64,000 nucleotides of DNA, from NCBI GenBank assembly GCA_002506535.1, contig DAXT01000023.1, positions 3,260 to 67,259 on the forward strand, written 5' to 3'. This stretch comes from Methanothrix harundinacea (GTDB lineage: Archaea > Halobacteriota > Methanosarcinia > Methanotrichales > Methanotrichaceae). Shown one piece after another: positions 21,237 through 30,102 of this stretch. A program made the position numbers and the translations under genes. How positions within the stretch are numbered: position 1 is the first letter of the stretch; every line of letters starts with the position of its first letter. Below the pieces are notes generated by a model that did not search any database, was not told where the DNA came from, and saw nothing but the letters and a program-made list of their open reading frames with translations.

Positions 21237-24089
21237 TTAAAATATATATCCATATTTTTCTTCTCTCTTTTTAAAAGCGTCTTCTCCGCCTTCCAAGATT
21301 TGCTTTATGTCATTTTTTGTATTGAGGTTCTCCAAAGAACCGATTTCATATGAAATATGCCCAGATTTATATTTTGCTACAATGACCTGTTCAGAATCTG
21401 TATTTACAGCCAAATTGGCATTATGAGTTACAATTATTATTTGTCTTTTCGTTTTAGCTTCTTTAATTGCTGCTACCAATTGTTCATAAATATATCTATT
21501 ATCTAAATCTTCTTCTGGTTGATCTATTATCAATGGTTTATCATCATATGCTAGTATTATTTTAAGCAAAACTATTGCACGTTGTCCCATCGATAAACTC
21601 TCAAGTGGTATGCCATCCAATTTTATATTTATTCTCATATCCATGATGTTTTTATAAAACATATCATAGAAAGCGAAATATGTTACACTTTTGCGTTTTC
21701 TCTCAAAAAATTCTTTGCTCTTACAATCCATGTGTTTCGATAGATCATTGAAATCAGGATTTTCATCGCGGTTAGCCACATTATATAATCGATCTAATAT
21801 AGATTCATCTAACGATCTGTGCACCATTTCTTCAGAGATCGATTTATTATTTATTAATTCATTAATATTCGTCTGATACTCTTTATCTGTTAAATTAATC
21901 GAGACCCCAAAGCTAAGTTGATCCAATATTGCATCTTTTCCAACTTCAAATTTCGATATAATTCTTTCTACAAATTGTTTCCATTCTCTAAATGTAGTTA
22001 TCATATCTTTATAATGCTCAAACCGTTCAATTTCGATATCTTTTATCATTCGCTCTTTTTTATTTAACTCATTAAGTTTCTTTTTTGTTTGACTCACCTC
22101 ATCATATGAATAACTACGTTTTTGACTTAAATCGCTAATTATTTTATTTGTATCTTCGAATTCTTTTAGCCGATCCCTTATTTCAGCAATATTCTTCTCA
22201 GTTTCATCCAATAATTTATTCAAAATTAGTTCATTTTTATTTAAAATTTCTTCGGATTCATCAATAAGTCGAGTAACCTCTTGATCGGGATAAAGATTAA
22301 AATCGCTTAGATATTTGTAAAGATTCTCTTCCAAACTCTTATTAAAATCAGCCAACCTTGAAGCGAAATTCCTAACCGTGCTTATATCTGCAAATATCCT
22401 TTCTGATTCATGTAAATTGCTATCTATTGTTCGTTTTTCGTTTCTCAGACTACTCAATTTAGTTGAAAGTTCGCTTACTTCTTTATTGGCTTCTGTGCTC
22501 GACTCAATTTCATAAATTCGTTTATCATAATCCGTGATTTCTCCTTCTTTTTGTTTCAACAAATCCTCAAGTCCTGCTTTCTTTTCAATTTCGTTTTTTA
22601 ATTGTTGTATTTTTAAATTATTTTCTTGAATCTTATCATTCTTACTCATAATTATCCTTTTATAACCTATACATCTCTCTTTATCTTCAGGGAATTTCTC
22701 AAAAATTAATTTAAATACGTGATTGTTTAACCTTTTTGAATCGCTTGAGAACTCTTCGAAATGGTTTTGTGTGATATAAACTATATCAGATAATTCGAAA
22801 ACGTTATCATCACGACCAAATGTTTTCTCAAATTCGTGCCCTGAAATAATATTTAATTTTATGGGTATGCCTGCATTGGATTTTTTCAATCCTGTACCAT
22901 AAAGCCTGTGATAAAATGAATTCTCTATTCTTTTTAATTTATCGCCTTCTTTAAAACAAGACGCAATCAAATCAAGAATTGCAGTTTTTCCGGAGCCTCT
23001 GCCGCCAATTATTGAAACTAAATTAGGATTAAGATCTATTTCTGCATCTTCAATTGTCAAGTCGTGATTTATATTGGTTTCATATATTTTTAATTTATCT
23101 ATTGTAAAAATACTTTTTTGGGGTTCTGGACACATCTCTTGAATTTTCACTCGTTCATCGGGTTCATATAATATCTGTTTTAATCCTTCCCAAGTTACTT
23201 CAGATTTAATCCAACAATAATTAATCTTTTTATGCTCATCAGCGTCTGGCTCTAGAAATCGTTCCTCAAAAGAATGACTATCACATCCCCAGATACATGG
23301 CTTTAGTGATTTAAACTCCTTTAAATAATCCTCTATTGTATCGCGCCCTTTGCCTAGATAAATTTCCCTTGATTTTTTATTTGATGAGAATATGCAATGA
23401 GACATTTGCGTCAGATGCTTTCTTATACCATGTGCTTGACTGCTATCCCAATCAAGATAAGATAGATTCTCTTCAGCTAATATTATTAAATATTTCCCCC
23501 TAAAATCCTGTCTCGCTTCCAATGCTTCCTTTATTTGTGTTGGATTAACAACAGCATTCATACATCCTGCATATAAATCACCATATCGACTGAATTTCTC
23601 GTGTTGTGATTTCAGTCTGCGTCCAAATTCAGCCAGATTTTTTATCTTTAATTTCCTTTTTTCCCCAGAATTAAAAGTATCTTCCTCATATACAAATTCC
23701 AAGTCATGTAAGAAATTTTCCTCAATATCTGAGGCAGGCACATCAGGAGAAAAAATAACATGTAAGTTTAGCCTCTTTTTATCCTGCTTTTCCCCCCTAT
23801 TAATCTGGATGATCGTATCCAATCTAAACTCGATGTTGGGAAATATAAGAATATTATCTAGGTTTCCTTTACATTTATATTCGAGAACCTTTTTGTAACC
23901 TTCAATCATAAAATAGTCGGTTATACCTATTGCTGCTATTTCTTTTTCAGCGGCTTTTATTTCTATCATATTAACATATTTATCCCACGTGTCTTGTTTG
24001 TGGGGGTCTCCAAAATCATTTTTTAAAATTGAACAGGGACTGTGAAGATGAAAATCCCATATCCTCCAGGTAGATCCCCTATATACCAT
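21237..24089 (-). CDS. TrlF-type PHP domain plus SMC-like AAA ATPase
   Basis: 950 residues. The N-terminal PHP phosphoesterase domain shows WDFHLHSPCS (HxH), GITDYF, FPNIEFRL and WGCDSHSFEE near residue 270. An ABC/SMC-type ATPase follows: IIGGRGSGKTAIL (P-loop, about 365), a long charged coiled coil (roughly 490-720), LSMGQRAIVL signature, LIIDQPEEDLDN Walker B and IIVTHNANLA. This is the plan of the TrlF family AAA-like ATPases and of SMC-like effector proteins found in defence islands. The gene is strikingly AT-rich with AAA/ATA/TTA codons, unlike every neighbour, and sits beside a dead transposase and repeats, so it was acquired by transfer. No partner gene is adjacent. Confidence 0.85.
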   Translation of the reverse strand: MVYRGSTWRIWDFHLHSPCSILKNDFGDPHKQDTWDKYVNMIEIKAAEKEIAAIGITDYFMIEGYKKVLEYKCKGNLDNILIFPNIEFRLDTIIQINRGEKQDKKRLNLHVIFSPDVPASDIEENFLHDLEFVYEEDTFNSGEKRKLKIKNLAEFGRRLKSQHEKFSRYGDLYAGCMNAVVNPTQIKEALEARQDFRGKYLIILAEENLSYLDWDSSQAHGIRKHLTQMSHCIFSSNKKSREIYLGKGRDTIEDYLKEFKSLKPCIWGCDSHSFEERFLEPDADEHKKINYCWIKSEVTWEGLKQILYEPDERVKIQEMCPEPQKSIFTIDKLKIYETNINHDLTIEDAEIDLNPNLVSIIGGRGSGKTAILDLIASCFKEGDKLKRIENSFYHRLYGTGLKKSNAGIPIKLNIISGHEFEKTFGRDDNVFELSDIVYITQNHFEEFSSDSKRLNNHVFKLIFEKFPEDKERCIGYKRIIMSKNDKIQENNLKIQQLKNEIEKKAGLEDLLKQKEGEITDYDKRIYEIESSTEANKEVSELSTKLSSLRNEKRTIDSNLHESERIFADISTVRNFASRLADFNKSLEENLYKYLSDFNLYPDQEVTRLIDESEEILNKNELILNKLLDETEKNIAEIRDRLKEFEDTNKIISDLSQKRSYSYDEVSQTKKKLNELNKKERMIKDIEIERFEHYKDMITTFREWKQFVERIISKFEVGKDAILDQLSFGVSINLTDKEYQTNINELINNKSISEEMVHRSLDESILDRLYNVANRDENPDFNDLSKHMDCKSKEFFERKRKSVTYFAFYDMFYKNIMDMRINIKLDGIPLESLSMGQRAIVLLKIILAYDDKPLIIDQPEEDLDNRYIYEQLVAAIKEAKTKRQIIIVTHNANLAVNTDSEQVIVAKYKSGHISYEIGSLENLNTKNDIKQILEGGEDAFKKREEKYGYIF

Positions 24090-24227
24090 ATACTGCCCAC
24101 CAACTCAAAATAATATATTATGCTAAGTCTATTAATTTAATCAATGCTATTATCTAAAACAAACTTATCTTCCCCTATATGTGACTTTCGCCCCTCCTCC
24201 AACCAGTACTGACCCTTAGCCCGAAAA

Positions 24228-24863
24228 TCACATCCCCATCACCCGCTCCGCCGCCTCCAGGAGGTCGTGGACGACGTGGGCCCCCGACTCCATCCTTTCC
24301 CGGTCGAGGTAGAGGGCGGAGAGCCCCGCCTCCTTTGGGACCTCGTAGTCGAAGTAGCGGTGGTCGCCGATGTGGACCACCTCCTCGGGCTTCGCGCCCA
24401 GGTATTTGCATAGGTCGAGGAAGGTCTCGGGGTAGTCCTTCACCTTTCCGAAGACGGAGGTGACGGATAGGATCTCCCGGAAGTGGTGGCGCAAGCCGTC
24501 GAGCTCGAACTCCACGAACTCGGTGGCGCCGTTGGAGGCGACGACGAGGTCGAACTTCTCCGAGAGGAGGGCGAGGACCTCCTCCGTCTCGGGGTAGAGC
24601 TCGACGTCGGCCCTGAACATCTCCAATAGATCGTGATGGGGGATATCTATCTCGAAGCGTTCGAGCCAGTGGGAGAGGTCGTACCACCGCAGGTCCCTCG
24701 TCCCGATGGACATGTACTCGTCGTAGACGATTCTTTGGGCCTCTTCCAGGCCGAGGCCGTGCCGCCGGGCGTATAGGGAGGGGACCCCCTCCAGCCAGAC
24801 CCGCTCGACGTACCGCGAGGTGACGAGGGTCCCGTCCATGTCGAAGGATACGATCTTGATCAT
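24228..24863 (-). CDS. HAD-superfamily hydrolase
   Basis: A 211-residue phosphatase-like protein. Motif I is IVSFDMDGTLVTS (nucleophile Asp and acid/base Asp), motif II LVVASNGATEF, motif III the Lys in FGKVKDYPETF and motif IV VHIGDHRYFDYE (GDxxxxD, metal Asp). The helical cap between motifs I and II is of the C1 type, as in phosphoglycolate phosphatase-like enzymes. Substrate unknown. It begins the normal GC-rich chromosome again after the AT-rich TrlF gene and is not obviously in an operon. Confidence 0.88.
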   Translation of the reverse strand: MIKIVSFDMDGTLVTSRYVERVWLEGVPSLYARRHGLGLEEAQRIVYDEYMSIGTRDLRWYDLSHWLERFEIDIPHHDLLEMFRADVELYPETEEVLALLSEKFDLVVASNGATEFVEFELDGLRHHFREILSVTSVFGKVKDYPETFLDLCKYLGAKPEEVVHIGDHRYFDYEVPKEAGLSALYLDRERMESGAHVVHDLLEAAERVMGM

Positions 24864-25169
24864 CTCTGCCCACCAACCTTTCCGGCTTATGGACCCTCGG
24901 CCTTGTTAAGCTTTTGCCGTCCCCGCAATCCCTTCGCCGTCCCGTCACTGTTCTCCCGCCGTCCCTTCTCCGTCCCTCCACCGTCCTGCGGCTGCAGCCC
25001 TGATCCCCGGAGGCGGGCGGTGGAACCGGGAGGCCGGTGGGGCCGGTGGGGCTGGTGGGGCTGGTGGGGCTGGAAGGCCGGTGGGCCGGAGGGCCGGGGG
25101 GCGGTCGGCGCAGCCGCCCGGTCCCGAAGGTATTTAAGCTATGGGAGAATCTTGGGGCGCGAACCTTAC
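24864..25169. other. Gene-free spacer with a G-rich repeat
   Basis: 306 nt between the divergent HAD and ZIP genes. The left part is C-rich; the right half carries the G-rich repeat at 25027-25112. A plus-strand frame is open from 24903 but its composition is not protein-like. No clear TATA box was seen for the ZIP gene. Confidence 0.5.
25027..25112. repeat. G-rich tandem repeat with quadruplex potential
   Basis: Units of GCTGGTGGG recur with variants (GGCCGGTGGG) from about 25027 to 25112, giving more than four closely spaced runs of three or more G on the plus strand, about 60 nt before the ZIP transporter start. Four such runs are enough for an intramolecular G-quadruplex in DNA or leader RNA. 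Confidence 0.65.
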
Positions 25170-25922
25170 ATGATGGAGAACGTCATCCCCGCCCTCATCC
25201 TCACCTTCCTCGCGGGCCTCGCCACCGGGGTCGGGGGGCTCATCGCCTACTTCATCCCGAGGCCGGACATGAGGTACCTATCGGTCAGCCTCGGCTTCGC
25301 CACGGGTGTGATGATCTTCATCGCCTTCGTCGACCTCTTCTCCAACGCCAGGGAGGAGATGGGGGCGTGGAACGCGAACCTCTTCTTCCTCGCGGGGATG
25401 CTGACGGTCTACCTCCTAGACAAGGTCGTCCCCCACGCCCACATGGACGGCCAGGCGGACCCCCACTGCGACCGGCTCTACCGGGGCGGTATCATGCTCA
25501 CCCTGGGGATCGCGATCCATAATTTGCCCGAAGGTCTCGCCGTCGCCCTCGTCTCCATGGCAGACCTCCGCCTGGGGATACCCATCGCCATCGCCATAGC
25601 GATCCACAACATCCCTGAAGGGGTCGCCTGCTCCGTCCCCCTCTACTGCGCCACCGGCGACCGGAAGAAGGCCCTCTTCTACTCCTTCCTCGCCGGGATG
25701 GCCGAGCCCCTGGGGGCGATCGTAGCGATCCTACTCCTCCTCCCATTCCTCACCGAGTTCGTCCTCTCCGCATCCATAGCCTTCGTCGCCGGGATCATGG
25801 TCTTCATCTGCTTCGACGAGCTGATACCCATCGCCAACTCCTACGGCGACGAGCACCTGACGAACATCGGCCTCATCGCCGGGATCTTCGTGATGATGAT
25901 CGCCCTCGCGATCTTCCACTGA
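25170..25922 (+). CDS. ZIP-family zinc/metal transporter (ZupT-like)
   Basis: A 250-residue membrane protein with eight helices that imports Zn2+ or other divalent metals. The two metal-site helices carry IHNLPEGLAVAL and IHNIPEGVACSV, the ZIP signature, and GMAEPLGA follows. A histidine-bearing cytoplasmic loop (PHAHMDGQADPHCD) lies between helices 3 and 4. The start at 25170 (MMENVIPALI) is chosen because the first helix begins here and upstream codons encode a non-protein-like, Gly/Arg-rich stretch. Tandem ATGs at 25170 and 25173. Confidence 0.92.
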   Translation: MMENVIPALILTFLAGLATGVGGLIAYFIPRPDMRYLSVSLGFATGVMIFIAFVDLFSNAREEMGAWNANLFFLAGMLTVYLLDKVVPHAHMDGQADPHCDRLYRGGIMLTLGIAIHNLPEGLAVALVSMADLRLGIPIAIAIAIHNIPEGVACSVPLYCATGDRKKALFYSFLAGMAEPLGAIVAILLLLPFLTEFVLSASIAFVAGIMVFICFDELIPIANSYGDEHLTNIGLIAGIFVMMIALAIFH

Positions 25923-26088
25923 GACGATCGAGAGGCTGACCGCCGCCGACGGGAAAATGGATTAAAACAGTGGATGGATCGATTATAAAGGCGGAGCCGT
26001 CATCTCAAAGACCGACTCCTCGTATTTGATCGCCATCTCGTCGGAGCCTGTGGGAGCGGGTGGAAACCTCACCCCCCCAAGAGGAGAC

Positions 26089-28386
26089 TTATTTCCCCTT
26101 CCTTCCCTCTTCCGCGTCCTGCGCCGCCTTCTCGACGGCCCGGGACCCTTTCTTTCGTAGCTCCCCCGAGAGCTTCGCATAATGCCTCATGGTATCGGGG
26201 GTGACGGAGGGGCCTACATCCTCCAGGGCGGCGAGGAAGTGGCTCTTTCGGACCTCGACGGCGTCCATATCCTCCCTTAGGGCGAGCCTTCCCGCCTTCC
26301 TGCATATCGAGGCGATGTCGGCTCCCGTGTACTCTTCTGTCTTCCCGACGAGCTCGTCGATGTCGACGTCATCGGCCAGCGGCATCTTACCGGTGTGGAC
26401 GGCGAAGATCTTCTTCCTGGAGGCGGCGTCGGGGACGGGGACCATGATCAGCTCGTCAAACCTTCCGGGCCTGACGAGGGCTGGATCGATTATGTCGGGG
26501 CGGTTGGTGGCAGCTATTACGACGACGCCCCGCAGCTCCTCCATCCCGTCGATCTCACTGAGGAGCTGGTTTACTATCCTCTCGGTGACGTGGGGCTCAC
26601 CGGCACCGCCGCCCCGGACGGGGGCGAGGGAGTCGAGCTCGTCGAGGAATACGATGGCAGGGGCCACCTGCCGCGCCTTTCTGAAGATCTCGGCGATATG
26701 CCGCTCGCTCTCTCCGTACCACTTCGAGAGGATCTCGCTCCCCTTCGTAGTGATGAAGTTGGCGTTGGACTCGTTGGCGACGGCCTTGGCGAGGAGCGTC
26801 TTTCCCGTCCCCGGAGGGCCGTAGAGGAGGACGCCCTTGGGGGCGTCGATCCCGAGCCTCCTGAAGTTCTCACCGTAGACCAGGGGCCACTCGACGGCCT
26901 CGACGAGGAGCTGCTTGACGTCTTCAAGGCCGCCGACGTCGGCCCAGGTTACCATCGGAACCTCGATGAGGATCTCCCGCAGGGCGCTGGGGGATATCTC
27001 GTGGATCGCCGACGACAGGTCGCCCCTGGTCACCACCAGCTCTTCGAGGATCTCTGCAGGGATCGTCGGCATGTCGAGGTCGATCCTGGGGAGGACCCGC
27101 CGGAGGGCGTTCATCGCCGCCTCCCTCGTGAATGCCGCGATATCAGCCCCCACGAAGCCGTAGGTCAGCTGGGCGAACTCCTCCAGGTCGACGTCCTGGG
27201 CGAGGGGCATCCCCCGAGTATGGATCTGGAGGATCTCGCGCCTCCCCTCAAAGTCGGGGACCCCGAGCTCGATCTCCCGGTCGAACCTCCCCGGCCGCCT
27301 CAAGGCCGGGTCGACGGCGTCGGGCCTGTTCGTCGCCCCGATGACGATGACGTTCGTCCTCTCTTTGAGGCCGTCCATGAGGGAGAGGAGCTGGGCGACC
27401 ATCCTCCTCTCCATTTCCCCGGCCACCTCCTCTCTCTTGGGGGCGATGGAGTCGAGCTCGTCGAGGAATATGATAGCGGGAGCGTTCCTCTCCGACTCCT
27501 CGAAGACCTCTCTTATCCTCTTCTCCGACTCGCCGTAGTACTTGGAGACGATCTCGGGGCCGTTGATCGAAGCGAAGTGGGCGCTGGACTCGTTGGCGAC
27601 GGCCTTCGCCAGCATCGTCTTTCCCGTCCCCGGCGGGCCGTGGAGGAGGACGCCCCTGGGGGGGTCGATCCCCAGCCTCTCGAAGAGCTCCGGGTGCTTG
27701 AGGGGGAGCTCGATCATCTCCCGGACCCTCTGGATGGCGTGTCTCATCCCCCCCAGGTCCTCGTAGACGACCTCTGCCGCCTGGCGGGCGTCGACGGCCC
27801 TGCCGATCAGCTCGATCTTTGTATCGGCAGATATCCTCACCATCGTTCCGGCGGGGACGGTGGAGAGGACCCTCATCTTCACCTCTCCGAAGCCGAAGGC
27901 CGAACCCCTCTCGGGCCTCTTGAAGATCTCGTCGAACATCGAGTCCTTCCCCGAAGCTGGCGGGCTCGTCGGCCGCCGGAGGGTGGTGGTGGAGATGATG
28001 TCCCCCTTGGAGACGGGCCTGCCCGAGAAGACCTTCGTCAGGGTCTCGCTGGGGATATCGATCTGGATCCCGCGACCTACGGGAGCTAGGGTCACCTTCT
28101 CCGCCGGGGACCACTCGGCCTTCGATACCTCGACGAACTGGCCGATGGAGGAGCTGGAGTTGGACCTGATGAGGCCGTCCATCCTGACGACGTCCATATC
28201 CTCGTCGGTGGGGTAGGCCTTCGCCGCGAGGGCGCTGGTGGGCTTTCCGCCCTTTATGTTCACCACGTCGTACTCGACGAGCCCCATGTCGGCCATCTGC
28301 CGCTCGCTGATCCTGACGATCCCCTTTCCCACGTCCCTCTGGTCAGCCTCAATGATCTTCAGCCGGATGGATTCGGAGTCGGTCAA
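26089..28386 (-). CDS. cdc48: CDC48/VCP-type AAA ATPase
   Basis: A hexameric two-ring unfoldase of protein quality control, probably feeding the proteasome. 765 residues: N domain with double-psi barrel (LKIIEADQRDVGKGIVRI) and CDC48 domain 2, then D1 with GPPGTGKTMLAKAVANES and IIFLDELDSIAPKRE, then D2 with GPPGTGKTLLAKAVANES and IVFLDELDSLAPVRG. Both rings keep Walker A, Walker B and the GATNRPD/AATNRPD sensor regions and arginine fingers (RRPGRFDREI, VRPGRFDELI), so both should be active. The C-terminus is lysine-rich and lacks the HbYX motif of PAN. Confidence 0.97.
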   Translation of the reverse strand: MTDSESIRLKIIEADQRDVGKGIVRISERQMADMGLVEYDVVNIKGGKPTSALAAKAYPTDEDMDVVRMDGLIRSNSSSSIGQFVEVSKAEWSPAEKVTLAPVGRGIQIDIPSETLTKVFSGRPVSKGDIISTTTLRRPTSPPASGKDSMFDEIFKRPERGSAFGFGEVKMRVLSTVPAGTMVRISADTKIELIGRAVDARQAAEVVYEDLGGMRHAIQRVREMIELPLKHPELFERLGIDPPRGVLLHGPPGTGKTMLAKAVANESSAHFASINGPEIVSKYYGESEKRIREVFEESERNAPAIIFLDELDSIAPKREEVAGEMERRMVAQLLSLMDGLKERTNVIVIGATNRPDAVDPALRRPGRFDREIELGVPDFEGRREILQIHTRGMPLAQDVDLEEFAQLTYGFVGADIAAFTREAAMNALRRVLPRIDLDMPTIPAEILEELVVTRGDLSSAIHEISPSALREILIEVPMVTWADVGGLEDVKQLLVEAVEWPLVYGENFRRLGIDAPKGVLLYGPPGTGKTLLAKAVANESNANFITTKGSEILSKWYGESERHIAEIFRKARQVAPAIVFLDELDSLAPVRGGGAGEPHVTERIVNQLLSEIDGMEELRGVVVIAATNRPDIIDPALVRPGRFDELIMVPVPDAASRKKIFAVHTGKMPLADDVDIDELVGKTEEYTGADIASICRKAGRLALREDMDAVEVRKSHFLAALEDVGPSVTPDTMRHYAKLSGELRKKGSRAVEKAAQDAEEGRKGK

Positions 28387-28638
28387 TGTAAAACACCCTC
28401 TCGAACGCTATTTATGGACGAGTTTATAGTTAAGTATTCTCCTCATTCGACGACGGCAACGTATTTTGAAGAAGGATTCGATCTCTTCGAACCCGAAGAA
28501 CCCCGTTCTCTTACCGTCCCACTTTCAAAGACGAATAAACATCATCCCGATCTATTAGAACTGATTTTTGCCCGAAGAACTTGTAACCGATGAAGGCGGA
28601 ATAGATTTACAGAGAGAGATCGAGATGGTTATGAGATT

Positions 28639-29769
28639 ATGACCCTCCAGCCCAGAAAGCTCCTCGTCCCCGCCCTCCTCCTCCTTATCGCCCTGGTCTA
28701 TCTGAACGCCCCCCAGGGAGGAGGTAGAGACCTTCCCATCGACCTGATCGAGCTACCCCCGGGGTTCGAGATCGAGGTCTACGCCGCCTACGTTCCTGGC
28801 GCCCGGTCCCTCGCCCTCGGCGCCGAAGGGACGGTATTCGTGGGGACGCGGTCTCAGGGGCGGGTATACGCCATAAGAGACGGGGACGGGAACGGCCGGA
28901 TCGATCCCGGCGAGGTCTTCGTCATAGCCGAAGGGCTCGACCTCCCCAACGGCGTCGCCTTCAGGAACGGCAGCCTTTACGTCGCCGAGGTGAGCCGGAT
29001 CCTCAGGTTCGACGGGATCGAGGCCAGGCTGGAGAGCCCGCCCGCGCCCATAGTCGTCAAGGACGACCTCCCGAGGGAGAGGTCCCACGGCTGGAGGTTC
29101 ATCGCCTTCGGCCCCGACGGCAAGCTCTACGTCTCCATAGGAGCCCCATGCAACGTCTGCGACCCCGGCGACCCCTATGCGACCATCACCAGGATCGACC
29201 CCGATGGGGGAGACTTCGAGATCTTCGCCCGGGGCGTCAGAAACTCCGTCGGCTTCGACTGGCACCCCGGGACGGGGGAGTTCTGGTTCACCGACAACGG
29301 CCGGGACTGGATGGGGGACGACCTCCCCCCCGACGAGCTGAACCGGGCCCCTGAGGCGGGGCTGCACTTCGGCTTTCCCTTCTGCCACGCCGGAGTACCC
29401 GACCCGGTCTTCGGGGCATCGAGGGGGTGCGGCGAGTTCGTCTCCCCGGAGATGAACCTGGGACCCCACGTCGCCGCTCTCGGGATGAGGTTCTATTCGG
29501 GGACGGCCTTCCCGCCGGCGTATAGGGGCGGGATCTTCATCGCCGAGCACGGCTCCTGGAACCGGGCCGACCCCATCGGCTACCGGGTGACGACCGTCAG
29601 GCTCGAGGACGGGAGGGCTGCCGGCTACGACGTGTTCGCCGAGGGGTGGCTCCAGGGGAGGAAGGCCTGGGGAAGGCCCGTAGACCTTCTGGTGATGGAC
29701 GACGGCTCCCTCCTCGTCTCTGACGATTTTGCCGGGGCGATCTACAGGATCCTCTCCGTCGGGCTCTGA
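28639..29769 (+). CDS. PQQ-dependent sugar/sorbosone dehydrogenase-like beta-propeller, exported
   Basis: 376 residues: an N-terminal signal or anchor helix (LLVPALLLLIALVYLNA) followed by a six-bladed propeller of the glucose/sorbosone dehydrogenase family. Family motifs are LPPGFEIEVYA, LPNGVAFRNG, RSHGWRFIAFGPDGKLYVSI, ARGVRNSVGFDWHPGTGEFW and FIAEHGSWNR, with CNVCDPGDPY supplying a cysteine pair. Homologues oxidise sugar aldehydes with PQQ, but many archaeal members have no proven cofactor and methanogens are not known to make PQQ, so the catalytic role is open. Monocistronic. Confidence 0.85.
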   Translation: MTLQPRKLLVPALLLLIALVYLNAPQGGGRDLPIDLIELPPGFEIEVYAAYVPGARSLALGAEGTVFVGTRSQGRVYAIRDGDGNGRIDPGEVFVIAEGLDLPNGVAFRNGSLYVAEVSRILRFDGIEARLESPPAPIVVKDDLPRERSHGWRFIAFGPDGKLYVSIGAPCNVCDPGDPYATITRIDPDGGDFEIFARGVRNSVGFDWHPGTGEFWFTDNGRDWMGDDLPPDELNRAPEAGLHFGFPFCHAGVPDPVFGASRGCGEFVSPEMNLGPHVAALGMRFYSGTAFPPAYRGGIFIAEHGSWNRADPIGYRVTTVRLEDGRAAGYDVFAEGWLQGRKAWGRPVDLLVMDDGSLLVSDDFAGAIYRILSVGL

Positions 29770-30102
29770 GCTCCCGAAAAAATCGGGGCCTAAACCCTCC
29801 CCGGGAGCTTCGATACGGAGGATTCTCCATGGGAACGGCTCCGGGAGCTGGGATCTTCATCCCGGACCTCTCCTTTCCGGCCGCCCCAGCCCGGCCATCG
29901 GACGCCTCTTCGCCCATCTCTCGCCCAAAAGTTACATATAATTAAGAGATCATACCATTTTTTATAAAGAAGTGTGGCGGTCTGATATTTTCTGAAAGGT
30001 CCGGAAGATATCGATAATATAGTATTCTCCGAGGATCTTCGTTGGGCTCGCCTTCTAAATCAGGATATCATCAACAAATTATATAGTAGCAGGTGCAGGG
30101 TC
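29770..30102. other. Spacer between the PQQ-type and GH13 genes
   Basis: 333 nt. The first half is ordinary GC-rich sequence; from about 29930 it turns AT-rich. AATTATATAG at about 30078-30087 lies 20 nt before the GH13 ATG and would give an almost leaderless transcript. Nothing else was identified. Confidence 0.45.

Noticed and set aside
25983..26180. 65-codon minus-strand frame ending MAIKYEESVFEMTAPPL
   Set aside because: Most of it overlaps the cdc48 3' end in another frame with Arg-rich content; only the last 17 residues look protein-like, too little to call.
26395..28089. 564-codon plus-strand open frame opposite cdc48
   Set aside because: Antisense shadow of a well-conserved AAA ATPase; Asp/Gly/Val-rich with no motifs.
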